Shown in pieces: positions 6,253-7,788 of a DNA stretch of 7,788 bases. The position numbers and the translations under genes were made by a program. Under the pieces are notes generated by a model. The model searched no databases. It saw nothing but the letters and a program-made list of their open reading frames with translations, and was not told the DNA's origin. This stretch comes from Trueperaceae bacterium (GTDB lineage: Bacteria > Deinococcota > Deinococci > Deinococcales > Trueperaceae): positions 1 to 7,788 of the forward strand of contig SLSM01000221.1 of NCBI GenBank assembly GCA_007130445.1, given 5' to 3'. The number at the start of each line of letters is the position of its first letter. The first letter of the stretch is position 1.

Positions 6253-6711
6253 TCAGCGCTCGCTGGTGGTTGGTACGGACACGGGACGGACGTCGAGCCC
6301 GTCGATGCCCACGAAGTCGTCGGGGTTGGCGGTGTAGAGGGGCAGGTCGTTCGCGGTCGCGATGGCGGCGACCATCGCGCCGTCGCTCCGCGCCTTCACG
6401 GTTCGACGCGAGGTGCGCAGCGACGACGCCACGCGGCCGAACGCGCGCGCGGCCCGGCCGTCGAAGGGGAGCGGGTCGAAGTCGGCTTCCGCCTGCTGGA
6501 GGACGGCCCGGCGGGCGGCGCGTTCCGCGTCGGTGCGGGCGACGAGCGGGCCGACTGAGAGTTCGGCGAGGGTGACGCTGGAGATGAGCGGCACCGCGGG
6601 GAGGACGGCCGGGTCGCGAAGACGGCTCAACAGGATGACGACGCTGGTGTCGAGGAGCCCGGCGCGCGTCACCACCTTGCGCTCGCCGGCGTGGGTGGCA
6701 TCATGCTGCAT
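6253..6711 (-). CDS. Solitary PIN-domain protein (VapC-like RNase toxin)
   Basis: This is a second PIN-domain RNase, expected to cleave RNA with a metal ion. From the ATG at 6711 it has 152 residues. The acidic set is visible: Asp21 in LLDTSVVI, Glu50 in VTLAELSVGP, Asp110 in KARSDGAMVAAIA, and Asp131/132 in LYTANPDDFVGIDGLDV. The ATG is supported by GAGGG about four bases upstream on the minus strand (6720-6716). Tandem GTG codons at 6675 and 6672 would give 140 or 139 residues, nearer the usual VapC start, and remain possible. No antitoxin lies directly upstream: only 78 bases separate it from the divergent NYN gene. Downstream, vapB 5957-6178 is on the same strand but belongs with the other vapC. 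It appears intact. Reading it as an orphan toxin is an inference. Confidence 0.88.
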   Translation of the reverse strand: MQHDATHAGERKVVTRAGLLDTSVVILLSRLRDPAVLPAVPLISSVTLAELSVGPLVARTDAERAARRAVLQQAEADFDPLPFDGRAARAFGRVASSLRTSRRTVKARSDGAMVAAIATANDLPLYTANPDDFVGIDGLDVRPVSVPTTSER

Positions 6712-6730
6712 ATCCCCCTCGGTGCTTCGG

Positions 6731-6772
6731 GACCGAGGCGCGACGCCCCGCAAGGGGCGTCTGCTTTCGGTC
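6731..6772. promoter_or_regulatory. GCAA-loop hairpin between divergent PIN and NYN genes
   Basis: GACGCCCC (6742-6749) and GGGGCGTC (6754-6761) form a perfect 8-bp stem around a GCAA tetraloop on the plus strand. A second shell, GACCGA (6731-6736) with TCGGTC (6767-6772), extends it after an internal loop. It lies between the starts of two divergent genes. If the NYN message is leaderless the hairpin would not be in it, but it could act as a DNA operator. No T-run follows, so a terminator is unlikely. Confidence 0.5.
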
Positions 6773-6778
6773 TTGACG

Positions 6779-6784
6779 TATCGT
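6779..6784 (+). promoter_or_regulatory. Candidate -10 element for a leaderless NYN gene
   Basis: TATCGT fits TAnnnT and ends five bases before the ATG at 6790, which has no Shine-Dalgarno sequence. This layout is typical of leaderless transcripts in actinobacteria and other high-GC groups. No good -35 hexamer is visible at the usual distance; that region falls in the hairpin stem. Confidence 0.35.
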
Positions 6785-6789
6785 GCCCC

Positions 6790-7416
6790 ATGCGCACGCG
6801 GGTCTACGTCGACGCGTTCAACCTGTTCTACGGCGCGCTCCGCGGAACACCGTACACGTGGCTCGACCTCGATACCCTGTGCCGGAAGCTCCTTCAGCAG
6901 GCGAACCAGATCGACCACATCCACGACTGCACCGCCCAGGTCGCGGCCAGAGCCGGTGACCAAGGGCAACCACAGCGACAACAGCTGTATCTCCGAGCGT
7001 TGCGCACCATCCCACACCTCACCATCACGCTTGGCCATTTCCTGTCCACCGACGTGAGGATGCCGCCCGTCACGCCCACGGGCGCGATCGGTGCGACCGT
7101 GTTGGTGCGGAAGACCGAGCAGAAGGGTTCGGACGTCAACCTTGCGACGCTGCTGCTGAAGGTGGGTTTCCAGGGTCTCTACGACGTCGCGGTGGTGATC
7201 AGCAACGACACGGACCTGGTGCTGCCGATCGCAATAGTCGAGGCCGACCTCGGGAAGTCGGTCGGTGTGCTCAGGGCGCACCGGAAGCCGAACTTCCGTT
7301 TGCGGCAGTGCGCCAGCTTCTACAAGCCGATCCGGGCCGGTGTCCTCGGGGCCAGCCAGTTCGCGATTGCGCTGAGCGATCAGCAGGGCAGCTTCACCAA
7401 GCCACCCAGCTGGTGA
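6790..7416 (+). CDS. NYN-domain (PIN-like) putative RNase
   Basis: NYN domains are PIN-like folds related to metal-dependent RNases. From the ATG at 6790 the protein has 208 residues, the usual length of this single-domain bacterial group. The first strand and acid are in RVYVDAFNLFYGAL (Asp8, Asn11). The central stretch has RQQLYLRAL at 64-72. KGSDVNLATLLLKVGF (112-127) gives Asp115, and VVISNDTDLVLPI (135-147) gives Asp140 and Asp142. These are the expected catalytic acids. The end is SFTKPPSW, a tail I recall as common in the family. A start at GTG 6691 would overlap the divergent PIN gene and is not supported. The ATG lacks a Shine-Dalgarno and may be leaderless. No antitoxin or partner is adjacent in the same direction. 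The target RNA and the biological role are unknown. Confidence 0.9.
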   Translation: MRTRVYVDAFNLFYGALRGTPYTWLDLDTLCRKLLQQANQIDHIHDCTAQVAARAGDQGQPQRQQLYLRALRTIPHLTITLGHFLSTDVRMPPVTPTGAIGATVLVRKTEQKGSDVNLATLLLKVGFQGLYDVAVVISNDTDLVLPIAIVEADLGKSVGVLRAHRKPNFRLRQCASFYKPIRAGVLGASQFAIALSDQQGSFTKPPSW

Positions 7417-7649
7417 TCAAGATCAGCGAACCGGTTCCTCGTACGGATCGTTGGGGGCGATGTGGCGCGTGCGCAACCGAGACGTCGCACGTGCCCATGC
7501 GCGGCGCGTGCTGACGGATGAAGCAGTCGATGTGCCGCGGCTGCGCGCGTCGGGCGCTGGGAACGCTTCGAGAACGCTCGCCCTCCTAGGTTGGAGCGTA
7601 GAAGGAGGATCCGTCGGCAGTCGGAAAGCGCGCGGAACCAGGAGGGCGC
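7417..7649. other. 233-base intergenic region before the flavodoxin-type gene
   Basis: No coding frame is convincing here. It holds a perfect palindrome GAACCGGTTC at 7428-7437, shortly after the NYN stop, and a cluster of small repeats near the flavodoxin-type gene (see 7561-7599). No T-rich terminator is visible after the NYN gene. Confidence 0.5.
7561..7599 (+). promoter_or_regulatory. Candidate promoter/operator of the flavodoxin-type gene
   Basis: GAACGCT is repeated at 7561-7567 and 7572-7578, eleven bases apart, about one helical turn. ACGCTC (7574-7579) and GAGCGT (7594-7599) form an inverted repeat flanking TAGGTT (7587-7592), which fits a TAnnnT -10. Transcription from there would give a leader of about 50 bases. 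No convincing -35 is seen. A regulator-bound promoter is plausible but unproven. Confidence 0.3.
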
Positions 7650-7788
7650 ATGAAGAGAACCCTGATGGTCTACTTCAGCCAGGCCGGCTCGACGCGCAAG
7701 GTGGCGCAGAGTGTCGCGGCCGGCCTTCGCGGCGCCGGCCACGAGGTCGACCTGCACGACCTGACCACCGGTCCGCCCCCGAGCCCGA
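7650..7788 (+). CDS. Flavodoxin-fold protein, N-terminus (cut by window end)
   Basis: This is a flavodoxin-type FMN-binding protein, likely an electron carrier or the flavodoxin-like part of an oxidoreductase. The ATG at 7650 follows GGAGG (7641-7645) by four bases. The 46 visible codons read MKRTLMVYFSQAGSTRKVAQ, then SVAAGLRGAGHEVDLHDL. The first strand plus SQAGSTRKVA matches the phosphate-binding loop of flavodoxins (S-x-x-G-x-T), followed by helix 1 and the second strand. Third positions are strongly G/C. The frame is open to the window edge, so length, domain architecture and any ferredoxin domain cannot be seen. It lies outside the toxin-type patch and has its own possible promoter. 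Confidence 0.85.
   Translation, partial: MKRTLMVYFSQAGSTRKVAQSVAAGLRGAGHEVDLHDLTTGPPPSP

Noticed and set aside
6672..6712. Short minus-strand frame ending in a TGA that overlaps the GTG at 6672, as an antitoxin tail
   Set aside because: The overlap resembles a vapB/vapC junction, but the peptide upstream has no antitoxin features and crosses the divergent control region.
6253..7281. A 342-residue reading of the PIN gene extending through the NYN gene
   Set aside because: The upstream part is antisense to the well-supported NYN gene and has no family pattern; the PIN domain begins near 6711.
7417..7560. tRNA or small structured RNA in the region after the NYN gene
   Set aside because: I could not form a cloverleaf or any convincing long stem; only a short palindrome is present.

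Overview
The window is high-GC DNA with strong G/C bias at third codon positions. Gene overlaps of a few bases, GTG starts and TAnnnT-type -10 elements without a Shine-Dalgarno sequence all fit an actinobacterium or a related high-GC lineage. This placement is an inference; no marker gene is present. The window has two halves of different character.

Positions 1-4632 hold a compact plus-strand operon. It opens with the tail of an unidentified upstream gene. Then come the two permeases (DppB- and DppC-type) and two ATPases (DppD- and DppF-type) of a peptide/nickel-family ABC importer. It closes with an isochorismatase-fold cysteine hydrolase bearing an Asp-Lys-Cys triad. Neighbouring genes overlap by 4-8 bases or lie within 16 bases of each other, so they are probably co-transcribed and translationally coupled. 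The substrate-binding protein is not in the window and may lie upstream. The simplest reading is an importer coupled to a cytoplasmic amidase-like enzyme that processes the imported compound. The substrate cannot be read from sequence.

Positions 4633-7416 hold an accessory patch of RNase-type and toxin-antitoxin genes, several of them broken. After a 310-base stretch with no convincing gene comes a plus-strand hicAB pair. In it hicA has lost its middle and changed frame, and hicB carries one extra base near its start. A minus-strand vapBC pair follows: vapB is intact and vapC carries one extra base before its third acidic residue. Next is a second, intact minus-strand PIN-domain gene with no antitoxin beside it. 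A divergent intact NYN-domain (PIN-like) protein completes the patch. The 78-base divergent region before it holds an 8-bp GCAA-loop hairpin and a possible leaderless promoter. HicA (a double-stranded-RNA-binding-fold RNase), VapC/PIN and NYN proteins belong to RNase families, so four RNase-type genes sit within about 2.5 kb.

Positions 7417-7788 hold a 233-base intergenic region with small repeats and a dyad, then the start of a flavodoxin-fold gene that runs off the window.

I found no rRNA, tRNA, CRISPR array or insertion sequence. I found no convincing wholly new system. The most notable features are the decayed toxin-antitoxin cluster and the precise single-base lesions in two of its genes, which are either real decay or assembly errors.
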